From Terriglobia bacterium (GTDB lineage Bacteria; Acidobacteriota; Terriglobia; Bryobacterales; Bryobacteraceae), in the NCBI GenBank assembly GCA_020073345.1, contig JAIQFI010000014.1, forward strand, positions 1-64,000: a DNA stretch of 64,000 nucleotides, read 5' to 3'. This document shows, one piece after another, positions 8,404 through 16,564 of this stretch. A model generated the notes under the pieces. It saw only the letters and a list, made by a program, of their open reading frames with translations, was not told where the DNA came from and made no database searches. Each line of letters opens with the position of its first letter. Position 1 is the stretch's first letter. The position numbers were made by a program, and so were the translations under genes.

Positions 8404-9780
8404 TTATACGGCTTCCAACTCGACCGCGAAGGTGCAGCCTTGCGGCTGCGGCTCGAACTTCAGGTCTCCCCCGTAGCTTCGCACAATAGACCGGGACACA
8501 TAGAGTCCCAGACCGCTTCCGGACGCCCCCGCCTGAAACGGCTGGAACAACGTTTCGGGGGAAGAAATTCCTGGACCCGAATCTTCAAATCGTACGGTGA
8601 CTTTCTTGAGTTCCCTCGCCACGGTGACAGTCAACAACCGGAGGGTTTCCGGTTGTACTGCCCGATGGCTGTTCTGAACCAGGTTCAGAAACGCCTGCAG
8701 AAGCCCATGCGGCTCAGCCAGCACTTGCGGGATGTCAGCCGGCAAACGCCACAGCACCTTTCCCCCGATCTCGCGCCAGTCCGCTTCGATGACGATTCTG
8801 AGGTTGTCGAGCACCTCTTTTAACGGCACCGGCTCCAGTACAGCTTGGGATTTGGTTTGCAGTTTCAGGGACGCCATTGCCTCGAGCCCCTCGATCCAGT
8901 TCACGATGGCCTGAAAATCCTTATCCTGGGCCAGATTATGGGAACGGCTCAAACTCTCGCACAGACGCGCCAGCACACCGCAGAAGTTACGGACTTCGTG
9001 CGACAGGGCGGTGGCCATAATCCGATTGCCGGTCAGAAGCTGCCGTAAACCTTCTTCTTCCCGCGCCCGCATTTCCTCCGAGGAATCGACCACGATTGCG
9101 GCCAGCCGGTGGCCTTCGTCGGTGCCATAGAGGGAAAACCACATGTGGGCCAGAAAGACTTCTCCGTTTTCGCGGGTTCCCTGACATTGGGCGGCGGTGC
9201 GGAGACCGGCCGGAGCGATTTCCGCCCGGAGCGCGTCAGCCAGTACAGGCAAGTAGTGCCGGATTTTCCGACCCTGAACTGTTTCGCCCGCGGGAATCAT
9301 GAACAGACTGTTGGCGGCGGCGTTTGCGGCGAGCACTATGCCGTTGCCGTCCACCGTAAGGATGGCGGCTGGACTGCTCTCCGCCATGACTTTCAGTTGT
9401 TCCTCTGCCTCGTGTCGCAGGTTCTGTTCGATCTGCATCCGGATGAGATGGTTTCGGACCAGCTCGTGATTTCGCACCCATCCTGACACAAACAATCCCG
9501 AAACAAAGTAAGCTGCGACCGCGAAGATGAACCGCAGCGCCAGTTCCGCGGGCGAACCGGTGGTGTCGAAGAGCGCCCGCAGATAAGAACACACGCCCGC
9601 AAGGAAGCCGATCTCCACGGGACTGAGCACCACGGCGCCCAGCATCATGGGCACGATGTACAGCGGCGCCAGCGAGACATTGTGGCCCACTAGCCAGTCG
9701 GCCAGACTCACCAGCGCTACTAGGATCGTGGTTGTGGCCAGGATTTTGAACTTCCCGGCTCGTAACAAGAGGGCAATCAT
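8404..9780 (-). CDS. membrane PAS sensor histidine kinase
   Basis: The 458-residue kinase has three or four membrane segments within residues 10-100, then a helical linker, a PAS domain (about 130-235), a HisKA helix with His261 in LSHEVRN, and an ATPase domain with N box (NLVQNSHRAV), a DSGPGIS loop and a GSGLGLYVS loop. All catalytic motifs look intact. GGAG lies 10 bases before the ATG. It is followed two bases later by its response regulator. The signal is unknown; the small membrane part suggests sensing in or near the membrane, with the PAS domain inside the cell. Confidence 0.93.
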   Translation of the reverse strand: MIALLLRAGKFKILATTTILVALVSLADWLVGHNVSLAPLYIVPMMLGAVVLSPVEIGFLAGVCSYLRALFDTTGSPAELALRFIFAVAAYFVSGLFVSGWVRNHELVRNHLIRMQIEQNLRHEAEEQLKVMAESSPAAILTVDGNGIVLAANAAANSLFMIPAGETVQGRKIRHYLPVLADALRAEIAPAGLRTAAQCQGTRENGEVFLAHMWFSLYGTDEGHRLAAIVVDSSEEMRAREEEGLRQLLTGNRIMATALSHEVRNFCGVLARLCESLSRSHNLAQDKDFQAIVNWIEGLEAMASLKLQTKSQAVLEPVPLKEVLDNLRIVIEADWREIGGKVLWRLPADIPQVLAEPHGLLQAFLNLVQNSHRAVQPETLRLLTVTVARELKKVTVRFEDSGPGISSPETLFQPFQAGASGSGLGLYVSRSIVRSYGGDLKFEPQPQGCTFAVELEAV

Positions 9781-10177
9781 AATCAGTTAGCTCCAAGATA
9801 CTTTCGACGCGGCCGAACCACAACACCTTTTGCTATGCGCTCTGTTCGGCATGCAGGTATCGAAAGATATCTAATGCGTGATCTACCGATACTTTCCTGG
9901 ACGATAACAATGAGGATTGGGCTCAAAGAGGAACCCTAGTGGCTCCGGTGCCAGTTCCTTCGATCTTCCCTCGGCTATCTCACGGACGGAGCAAACTCTA
10001 TCCTTCAAAGACATCAAAATTTCCTATTGGACAGTTAGGTTCCAGCGACCTTAGACTACTCTTTCGCCACGCTTGCGAAACATTCGCCCCGTCCCGCGCG
10101 AGTTGAACTGAAGACCTGGAAGCACTCCTCGAATTCAAACTGACTTGGATGTAAGCCATCCACAAGGGAGCCTTTTT
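9781..10177. promoter_or_regulatory. 397-bp divergent control region between kinase and amtB
   Basis: No gene is visible. GATACTTTC occurs at 9797-9805 and again at 9888-9896, and a related inverted form (GAAAGATATC) lies at 9862-9871, all on the kinase side. This looks like a cluster of protein-binding sites. I searched by eye for a sigma-54 type -24/-12 element in front of amtB and did not find a good one. AAGGGAG at 10164-10170 is the amtB ribosome binding site. Confidence 0.4.
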
Positions 10178-11779
10178 ATGACGAATACTTTATCTTTCGC
10201 CGGTAAGCTTTCTCGACTGCGGGAGCGCTTGCGGACACCGGAATGGCGTAAGTACGGGCAGATCCTGCTGATGGGCAAGTTCCTGGGCATCGCATTGGTC
10301 TTCATTCTCGCGCTCTTCATGCATCCGGAGATGATGGGCTTGAGCGCCCACGCTCAGACCCCCGACCCCGTGCTCAAGGGCAATGACATCGTCAATCCGG
10401 TCAATACGGTTTGGGTGCTGGTGGCTGCGTTCTTGGTTTTCGGCATGCAGGTCGGCTTCACCATGCTGGAAGCCGGATTCTGCCGCTCCCGCGAGACCGT
10501 CAACGTGCTCATGGAATGCGTAGTGGATACCTGCCTATGCGGTCTCCTCTTCTACGCTTGGGGTTTCGCCTTCATGTTCAGCCACGGCAACGGCTTCATC
10601 GGCATGAACTGGTTCTTCTTGAAAGGCGCTCCGGCGACGTATGAGGGAACGGGCATCGCCTTCCTCGCCGTCTGGCTGTTCCAGTTTGCTTTCGCTGATA
10701 CTTGCTCGACGATCACCTCGGGCGCGATGATCGGGCGCACAGCCTGGATCGGCGATCTGCTTTATAGCTTCGCGGTGTCGGGCTTCATCTATCCGATCAT
10801 CGGCCACTGGGCTTGGGGTCCGGACGGCTTCCTGGCGGTCATGGGCCAGCCCGGCTACTTCCTGCCATGGGTGGGAACCAGCTTCCACGATTTCGCGGGC
10901 TCGACGGTGGTGCACACCATCGGCGGCATGATCGCTCTCGCCGGCGCTCTAGTGCTCGGGCCACGGATGGGCCGCAGATTCAAGCGGGACGGCGGCGGAC
11001 CGATGATGCCGCATGATCTGACCATCGCCGCTTCCGGCGGATTGCTGCTGTGGTTCGGCTGGTACGGATTCAATCCGGGCAGCACGCTATCCGCTATGGA
11101 TTTCATCGGCATCGGTCGGGTGGCGGCAAATACCACGCTAGCTGCATGCGCGGCGGGATTGACGGCCATGATCTACGCTTACATGCGCAGCAAGATCTGG
11201 GATGTCAGTTTTACGGTGAACGGCTTCCTGGCCGGCTTAGTCGCGATTACGTGTCCGTGTTACTGGGTCAGCCCGACGGGCGCCATTGCTTTAGGCGGAA
11301 TCGCCGGCGTGATCGTGGTCATGGGAGTCGAAGTGCTCGAGTATTTGCGAATCGATGACCCGATCGGCGCGGTTCCGGTGCATGGAATCTGCGGAATCTG
11401 GGGGACGCTGTCATTGGGGTTATTTGCCGCCGGTCAATATGGCTCCACTGGGCCGTTCGCGCCGGACAATTCCGCGCCTCTGACCGGGCTATTCTACGGA
11501 GGCGGAATGACCGTCCTGAAAGCTCAGATGGTCGGCAGCGCGCTCATCACGGTCTCGACGTTTGCCGTCGCCATGGTGGTGATGTTGACCATCAACGCGA
11601 TGGGACTGTTGCGCATCTCACCGGAAGGCGAACAGCACGGTCTGGATCTGCACGAGCATGGTATCTCCGCTTATCCGGAATACGTGATTGCGTCTATCGG
11701 AAGGCCGGGTGGCATGGCAGCGGAGCCGGCCACCAGCCATGCGGTCTCCTCGCTCTCGGCGAGTCCCAAGACGGTCTAG
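10178..11779 (+). CDS. amtB: ammonium transporter, Amt family
   Basis: Amt proteins conduct ammonium across the inner membrane. The 533-residue product has about eleven membrane segments and both conserved pore histidines: His246 in FHDFAGSTVVH and His402 in AVPVHGICGIWG. The ATG at 10178 is chosen because AAGGGAG lies 7 bases upstream; an in-frame ATG at 10145 lacks this. The N-terminus is longer than usual: about 30 basic residues precede a hydrophobic segment ending in SAHAQ, which could be a signal peptide. No glnK gene follows. Instead a short LysR-like gene starts 10 bases after the stop. Confidence 0.94.
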   Translation: MTNTLSFAGKLSRLRERLRTPEWRKYGQILLMGKFLGIALVFILALFMHPEMMGLSAHAQTPDPVLKGNDIVNPVNTVWVLVAAFLVFGMQVGFTMLEAGFCRSRETVNVLMECVVDTCLCGLLFYAWGFAFMFSHGNGFIGMNWFFLKGAPATYEGTGIAFLAVWLFQFAFADTCSTITSGAMIGRTAWIGDLLYSFAVSGFIYPIIGHWAWGPDGFLAVMGQPGYFLPWVGTSFHDFAGSTVVHTIGGMIALAGALVLGPRMGRRFKRDGGGPMMPHDLTIAASGGLLLWFGWYGFNPGSTLSAMDFIGIGRVAANTTLAACAAGLTAMIYAYMRSKIWDVSFTVNGFLAGLVAITCPCYWVSPTGAIALGGIAGVIVVMGVEVLEYLRIDDPIGAVPVHGICGIWGTLSLGLFAAGQYGSTGPFAPDNSAPLTGLFYGGGMTVLKAQMVGSALITVSTFAVAMVVMLTINAMGLLRISPEGEQHGLDLHEHGISAYPEYVIASIGRPGGMAAEPATSHAVSSLSASPKTV

Positions 11780-11789
11780 TTTGGATCGC

Positions 11790-12065
11790 ATGCTCGATCT
11801 GAGGAAACTCCAGACGTTTCAAGTGGCCGCCGCGACGGGTAACTTTACTCGCGCGGCGGTCGAGCTTGGTTGCTGCCAATCCAGCGTGACGGTGCATATC
11901 AAGGCGCTGGAAGACGAACTTGGCGTTCCGCTGTTTGAGCGCCGCCGGTCGTCCAAAACGGTGGTTCTCACCGAAGTTGGACGACGAGCTCTGGATTTCG
12001 CGGGACGGCTGCTGGCGTTGGCGGAAGAGGCGAAAGCCGCGTTCCATTCCACGCCGCTCCGCTGA
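11790..12065 (+). CDS. LysR-type DNA-binding domain alone (truncated regulator)
   Basis: The 91-residue product is a complete LysR winged helix: FTRAAVELGCCQSSVTVHIK recognition region, LGVPLFERRR wing and the start of the linker helix (ALAEEAKAAF). It then stops. The whole effector-binding domain, normally some 200 residues, is absent, and convergent rfbD begins 24 bases later, so no room remains for it. An in-frame TTG at 11781 could add three residues. It is either a remnant cut off by a rearrangement or a working one-domain regulator that lies directly behind amtB. Confidence 0.75.
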   Translation: MLDLRKLQTFQVAAATGNFTRAAVELGCCQSSVTVHIKALEDELGVPLFERRRSSKTVVLTEVGRRALDFAGRLLALAEEAKAAFHSTPLR

Positions 12066-12089
12066 GCGACGGGGTTACGCTTCGCGCCG

Positions 12090-13001
12090 CTACCGGCGCT
12101 GATCCGCGGCTGACAATCGGGCGGCGCGGGCGTTCAAGTATTCCTGAATGGCGTCGTCCAGTGAAGGCATCGGTGCGATTCCGAGCGCTTCCATTCGGGC
12201 GTTGCTCAGCGCCGAGTACTTGGGCCGGCGTGCGGCGGTACGGAATTCGCGCTCGTTCGTGGGTTTGAGCGGGGGGTTCAGCCCGGCGGCCGCAAAGATC
12301 TTGGCCGCCCAGTCGAACCAGGAGATGGGTGCGCCGCCTCCAATATGGAAAATCCCGCCCATCCTGTGTGTCCCGCGCTCCACCAGATCCGCGGTTCGCG
12401 CGGCCAGCGCGGGCGCGTAAGTCGGCGAGGCCACATGATCCTCCACCACCCGAATCGGCGTGTTCTGGGCAGTGTTCTGAGCGGCCAGCCTCAGCATCAG
12501 CTCGACGAAATTGCCGCGCGCGGTCTGGAGGCCTCCCGGCCCGAAAACACCCGAGGTGCGGATAATCAGCGGCGTATCCAAATATGCTTGCGCGTACAAC
12601 TCGCCCGCGAGCTTCGAAACGGCATAGGCGCCCAGCGGGTGGGTCGGATCTTCTTCGCGATAAGCGCGGCCGGCCTGGCCGTCGAAAACGTAGTCGGTGG
12701 AGAAATGCACCAGTTGCGCGTCGCTATTCCGGCAGGCGACCGCCAGATTGCGCACCGCGAGCGCGTTCACCTGGAACGCCGCCAGGGGCTCTTTTTCGGC
12801 TACGTCGACCTGGTTATACGCGGCGGCGTTCAGAACTACGGCGGGATCACATCCGGCGATTGACCGCTCTACTGCAGCGGCGTCGGTGATATCGACGGTG
12901 GAGCGTTCGAAGCAGGCGACTTCGTAGCCTCGCGCGGAGAATTCGGATTTTAGCTCCACGCCGAGCTGGCCCCGGCTGCCGAACAACGCGACTCGCTTCA
13001 C
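12090..13001 (-). CDS. rfbD: dTDP-4-dehydrorhamnose reductase
   Basis: RfbD makes dTDP-L-rhamnose from the 4-keto sugar with NAD(P)H, for surface polysaccharides. The 303-residue protein has the Rossmann motif FGSRGQLG at residues 7-14, the STDYVFDG segment, and the YxxxK catalytic pair in YAVSKLAGE near residue 130. The length is normal. No rfbA, rfbB or rfbC lies beside it, so the rest of the pathway must be elsewhere. Confidence 0.9.
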   Translation of the reverse strand: MKRVALFGSRGQLGVELKSEFSARGYEVACFERSTVDITDAAAVERSIAGCDPAVVLNAAAYNQVDVAEKEPLAAFQVNALAVRNLAVACRNSDAQLVHFSTDYVFDGQAGRAYREEDPTHPLGAYAVSKLAGELYAQAYLDTPLIIRTSGVFGPGGLQTARGNFVELMLRLAAQNTAQNTPIRVVEDHVASPTYAPALAARTADLVERGTHRMGGIFHIGGGAPISWFDWAAKIFAAAGLNPPLKPTNEREFRTAARRPKYSALSNARMEALGIAPMPSLDDAIQEYLNARAARLSAADQRR

Positions 13002-13016
13002 TTTACCGCCAGTGTC

Positions 13017-13385
13017 TCATCGCCAATTGAGGGCTGCCCACAGCAGCAGTCCGACGGCGCCGGGAAGAAGCAGCTCCGGCCAGTTCCGCCGCAGGAAGCG
13101 AGCCAGAGGCCGCGCGGCTTTGGGCGGCCGGGTCTCGTCCTGGGCGGGCGCCATCGACGCCGCCAGCCGTGTGCGAAGCGCCGAGGGCAGGCCCTGCAAG
13201 GCGCGCAAGATTTCCTTGCGTCCGCGCCGGTCGGCGATCAAAATCGTCGCGGAATTAAAGCCGTTGGTGGATTCTTCGAGCTCCTTCCGCAAGCGCTGCG
13301 GAATCTCGCTGACCGAGCGGTACACCCGGGTGCGGTCACCCTTGGCGATGAAGATGGTGGAAGTCTTTACGGTCACGCGGTGCAT
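13017..13385 (-). CDS. small tail-anchored protein of unknown function
   Basis: From the ATG at 13385 the product has about 122 residues: a short beta-rich N-terminus, a helical Arg/Lys-rich middle, and a single hydrophobic segment at the very C-terminus (LLLPGAVGLLLWAALN). This is the layout of a tail-anchored membrane protein. GGAG lies 8 bases before this ATG; the frame also opens upstream from a TTG at 13409 that overlaps the stop of the LysR gene. It sits between lysR and rfbD on the same strand. I recognise no family. Confidence 0.6.
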   Translation of the reverse strand: MHRVTVKTSTIFIAKGDRTRVYRSVSEIPQRLRKELEESTNGFNSATILIADRRGRKEILRALQGLPSALRTRLAASMAPAQDETRPPKAARPLARFLRRNWPELLLPGAVGLLLWAALNWR

Positions 13386-13405
13386 CGCCCGATCTCCGAC
13401 TCCGT

Positions 13406-14365
13406 TCAATTCTCCGCGGGAACGGTTTTAGCGACCCGCTCGATGGAGCCCGCGGTTTTAGCCGGCACGCGAACTATCGTATCCACCACCGAGTTCTTGA
13501 GCGTCACTTCAATGAATCCCAGCGCAGCTTTTGAAAGAGCCTTGTCCTTCCTATAGATTAACGCAAGCTGCCGCACCATGGGCTCGGGTCCGAGCGAGAT
13601 CGCGGCCAGTTTACCGGAGGCGACTTCATCGCGGCAATGCGTTCCGGCCAGGAAGCTGATCCCCAGTCCCGCCAGGACAAAGCGCTTGATCATCTCGGTC
13701 GAGTCGAGCTCCATGGAGGAATTGATGTCGTCCTCCACCGGTTCGAGCCATACGGATAGGCGCCGGCGGGTGGTGCCGGTTTTGGGCATCAGCAGCGGAA
13801 AGCCGACCAGGTCGGCCGGCAGGATTTGCTGTTTGCGGGCCAGCGGATGAGTGGCCGGCATCAGCGCTTTGATCTCGTCGGAGTGAATTTTGACCACCTG
13901 CAGCCGCTTCTCGGCCACGGGAAGCTGGGTGATGCCGAAATCCGCCTGGTTGTCGAGCACGGCCTCCACGACGCGGGCGCCGTAAGAACGATCCACCAGG
14001 ATTTGCACGTTGGGAAACTGCTTCTTGAACTCGGAGAAAACCAGCGGCAGGACGTAGATGCAGGTGGCTTCATTGGCCGCGATGAGCAATTCCCCGCGCG
14101 GGACGCGTTCCAGCTCATTGATCGAATCCTGGGCGCGGCGCCGCAGCGCCAGGATCTGCTCGGCAAAGTCGGCGAAAATATGCCCGGCCGGTGTGATGGC
14201 GATCTTGGTCCCCAGCCGCTCAAAGAGGGGAGCGTTCAGTTCCTGCTCGAGCTGCCGCACTTGAGCGCTCACGGCCGGTTGGGTTCGAAAGCACGACTGC
14301 GCGGCTTTAGAGAAGCTCTTAAGCCGGACAATCTCCAGAAATGTGTGGAGCTGATCGAGATCCAT
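13406..14365 (-). CDS. LysR family transcriptional regulator
   Basis: A full-length 319-residue LysR regulator. The winged helix lies in residues 1-65 (FSKAAQSCFRTQPAVSAQVR), followed by a linker and a periplasmic-binding-like effector domain that starts at RGELLIAANE. The overall look is near the CysB/Cbl type. The ATG at 14365 is preferred: GGAGG lies 12 bases upstream, whereas it directly abuts the alternative ATG at 14377. The gene is divergent from the TIGR03790 gene, and a small palindrome lies in the shared promoter, which suggests it controls that gene and itself. Confidence 0.9.
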   Translation of the reverse strand: MDLDQLHTFLEIVRLKSFSKAAQSCFRTQPAVSAQVRQLEQELNAPLFERLGTKIAITPAGHIFADFAEQILALRRRAQDSINELERVPRGELLIAANEATCIYVLPLVFSEFKKQFPNVQILVDRSYGARVVEAVLDNQADFGITQLPVAEKRLQVVKIHSDEIKALMPATHPLARKQQILPADLVGFPLLMPKTGTTRRRLSVWLEPVEDDINSSMELDSTEMIKRFVLAGLGISFLAGTHCRDEVASGKLAAISLGPEPMVRQLALIYRKDKALSKAALGFIEVTLKNSVVDTIVRVPAKTAGSIERVAKTVPAEN

Positions 14366-14408
14366 GGAAAGTCCCATCCTCCCTCTGGCGGAGATGGTCC
14401 TTATGCTT

Positions 14409-14421
14409 CTAGTTATACTAG
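14409..14421. promoter_or_regulatory. palindrome in the LysR/TIGR03790 divergent promoter
   Basis: CTAGT-TAT-ACTAG forms a perfect 5-bp-arm palindrome. Its centre also contains TATACT (14414-14419), a good -10 box for the plus-strand gene whose ATG is at 14428. A LysR regulator gene starts 44 bp away on the other strand, so this is a candidate operator. Confidence 0.4.
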
Positions 14422-14427
14422 CATTGC

Positions 14428-15537
14428 ATGCGCGCCGCGATGGGCCAGATGCTGGGGGTCCTTATTTTGGCTCAGCAAATACTTGCTGCTCAAGGGGTTG
14501 CGAATGTCTTGCTGGTGGTGAACGACGCTTCTCCGCTGTCCCGGGACATTGGGCAGTACTACGCCAGCCGGCGGGGTGTGCCACCCAGGAACATCTGCCA
14601 CATCCGGACGGTGGAGACGGAGGGCATTGAGCGGTCAAAGTACGACCGGGAAATCGCCGGGGCCGTCGGCACCTGCCTGACGCACAACAACCTAACGGAA
14701 CAGGTTCTGTACATCGTCACGACCGGAGGCATTCCGCTGAAGATCGGCGGATCCTCAGGAATGGGAGGGGATTACGCCGCGGTGGACAGCGAACTCACCC
14801 TGTTGTATTCCGATTTGAAGCTGGGGAAACCGCATCCCATCGCGGGCCCGGCTCTCAATCCCTACTTTGGCAAGCGCGAGGCGAAATTCACGCACCCAGA
14901 GTTTCCCATGTATCTCGTAACGCGACTGCAATCCTACGATTTGGAAGGCGTCAAGGCGATCATCGATCGCGGCATGCACGCTGTTAATCAGGGGAAATTC
15001 GTGATCGATACGGAATCACCTGATCTCAAGGAGGGCGATTCCTGGCTGCGTCAAGCCGCCAAGCTTTTGCCCAAGGACCGGGTCATCTTCGATGGATCGT
15101 ACAACGTCATCTATGACCAAACGGAAGTAATCGGGTACGCGGGGTGGGGCTCGAACGATCACCAACGCCATCGCCGGTTCTTAGGATTCCAGTGGCTTTC
15201 GGGAGCGATTGCCACGGAGTTCGTCTCCACCAACGGCCGGACCTTTCAAAAGCCTCCGGACGGCTGGAACATCAGCGATTGGAAGTCTCCCCATCTATGG
15301 TTCGCTGGAAGTCCTCAAACGCTCACAGCCGATTATTTGTTGGAAGGCGCTACCGCAGCCACAGGTCACGTCGACGAGCCGTATCTCGCCATGACCCCGC
15401 ATCCCGAGTATCTGCTGCCGGCGTATTATTCCGGCCGCAACCTGGCGGAGAGTTACTATATGTCGATCCGCGCGCTGAGCTGGCAGAACATCATGATCGG
15501 AGACCCGTTGTGCTCGCTCGGTCCGCCGGGACGGTGA
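14428..15537 (+). CDS. TIGR03790 family exported protein
   Basis: The 369-residue protein begins with a signal-peptide-like segment and contains conserved stretches such as NVLLVVND, YYASRRGVP and YIVTTGGIPLKI that I associate with the TIGR03790 family. That family is uncharacterised and was noted for occurring mainly in genomes that also encode exosortase. No exosortase or PEP-CTERM protein is in this window. The ATG at 14428 sits 9 bases after a TATACT -10 box, so the mRNA may be nearly leaderless; a second ATG lies at 14440. The protein ends at the junction with the hydrolase gene. Confidence 0.8.
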   Translation: MRAAMGQMLGVLILAQQILAAQGVANVLLVVNDASPLSRDIGQYYASRRGVPPRNICHIRTVETEGIERSKYDREIAGAVGTCLTHNNLTEQVLYIVTTGGIPLKIGGSSGMGGDYAAVDSELTLLYSDLKLGKPHPIAGPALNPYFGKREAKFTHPEFPMYLVTRLQSYDLEGVKAIIDRGMHAVNQGKFVIDTESPDLKEGDSWLRQAAKLLPKDRVIFDGSYNVIYDQTEVIGYAGWGSNDHQRHRRFLGFQWLSGAIATEFVSTNGRTFQKPPDGWNISDWKSPHLWFAGSPQTLTADYLLEGATAATGHVDEPYLAMTPHPEYLLPAYYSGRNLAESYYMSIRALSWQNIMIGDPLCSLGPPGR

Positions 15538-15558
15538 ATCCTGAACACCTTTAGACCG

Positions 15559-16545
15559 TTGTTCCGGAATCCGCACCTAGCCACGATCGCCGCGAATTTC
15601 TGGCCTCGTCCCGAGAGCGAGCGGCAATGGCCGGTGGAAGCAGTGGCCTTTCAGACCGAGCCCGGCGTGCGGGTGCTGGTCCATTCGCAACCCCCCCTGG
15701 AGAAACCTATAGGGCAGAGGCCCCCAGAGAAGCTCACGGGCGAGCTGATCCTGGTGCATGGTCTGGAGGGATCGAGCGCCGCCGGATACGCCCGTAGCAT
15801 GGTTCAAGCTGCTCTCCAGCGGGGCTGGGCGACGCACCGGTTCAACATGCGCGGGTGCGGCGACGCCGACGAACTGGCGTTGACCGGCTATCACGCCGGC
15901 CAGACCAGCGACCTGCTGGCCTTCCTGCGCGAGCGCCGCCGGACTAGTTCTTTGCCAATCTTCGTGATCGGATTCTCTCTCGGTGGAAATGTGACGCTGA
16001 AGCTGGCGGGGGAACTGGCGGAGGGTGCGGGAGAGCTGTTGACCGGGGTGTGCGCCGTATCGACGCCGATCGACCTGGCGGCGTGCGTCGCCGCGCTGGC
16101 CGAGCCGCGGAACTTCATCTATCAAGGCCGGTTCCTGAGCCGTTTAAAAGACCGGATCCGGCGTAAGAATCGCCAGGCGCCGGACGTCTATACTCTGGAA
16201 CACTTGCCCAAAATTCGCACTATCGAGGACTTCGACGACCACTACACGGCGCGGCTGTTCGGCTTCGGCACGGCGGCAAACTATTTTCGCACCCAATCAT
16301 CGAACCAGTTCCTGGAGCGCATCCGGGTGCCCGCGTTGCTGGTTCAGGCCAAGGACGACCCACTGGTCCCCTTCCAGATTTTTGAGCATCCGGCCTTTGA
16401 TAGAAATCCGTGCCTGACGCTAATGGCGGTGGAGCATGGGGGCCATTTAGGGTTTCTTTCCCGCGGGAAAGACCGATTCTGGCTGGACGGCACAGTGCTG
16501 GACTGGGCCGAAGGGAACATAAACCGCCCAAAGCACGTATCCTAG
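15559..16545 (+). CDS. YheT-like alpha/beta hydrolase
   Basis: A probable esterase of the YheT/ABHD1-3 group, 328 residues from the TTG at 15559. The nucleophile elbow is GFSLGG, the oxyanion HG follows LILVHGLEG, an Asp lies in KDDPLVP and the catalytic His in VEHGGHLGF. The reading frame is open back to the preceding stop at 15535 and already encodes family-like residues before the TTG (FRPLFRNPHLATI), so real translation may begin at CTG 15541 or another non-standard codon, coupled to the upstream gene. No ATG or GTG is available in that stretch. Confidence 0.8.
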   Translation: MFRNPHLATIAANFWPRPESERQWPVEAVAFQTEPGVRVLVHSQPPLEKPIGQRPPEKLTGELILVHGLEGSSAAGYARSMVQAALQRGWATHRFNMRGCGDADELALTGYHAGQTSDLLAFLRERRRTSSLPIFVIGFSLGGNVTLKLAGELAEGAGELLTGVCAVSTPIDLAACVAALAEPRNFIYQGRFLSRLKDRIRRKNRQAPDVYTLEHLPKIRTIEDFDDHYTARLFGFGTAANYFRTQSSNQFLERIRVPALLVQAKDDPLVPFQIFEHPAFDRNPCLTLMAVEHGGHLGFLSRGKDRFWLDGTVLDWAEGNINRPKHVS

Positions 16546-16564
16546 GAGTTCAGGACATCTTCAC

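Noticed and set aside
9950-10177. Sigma-54 promoter for amtB
   Set aside because: Common for ammonium transporters in other bacteria, but I find no GG-N10-GC element of acceptable quality.
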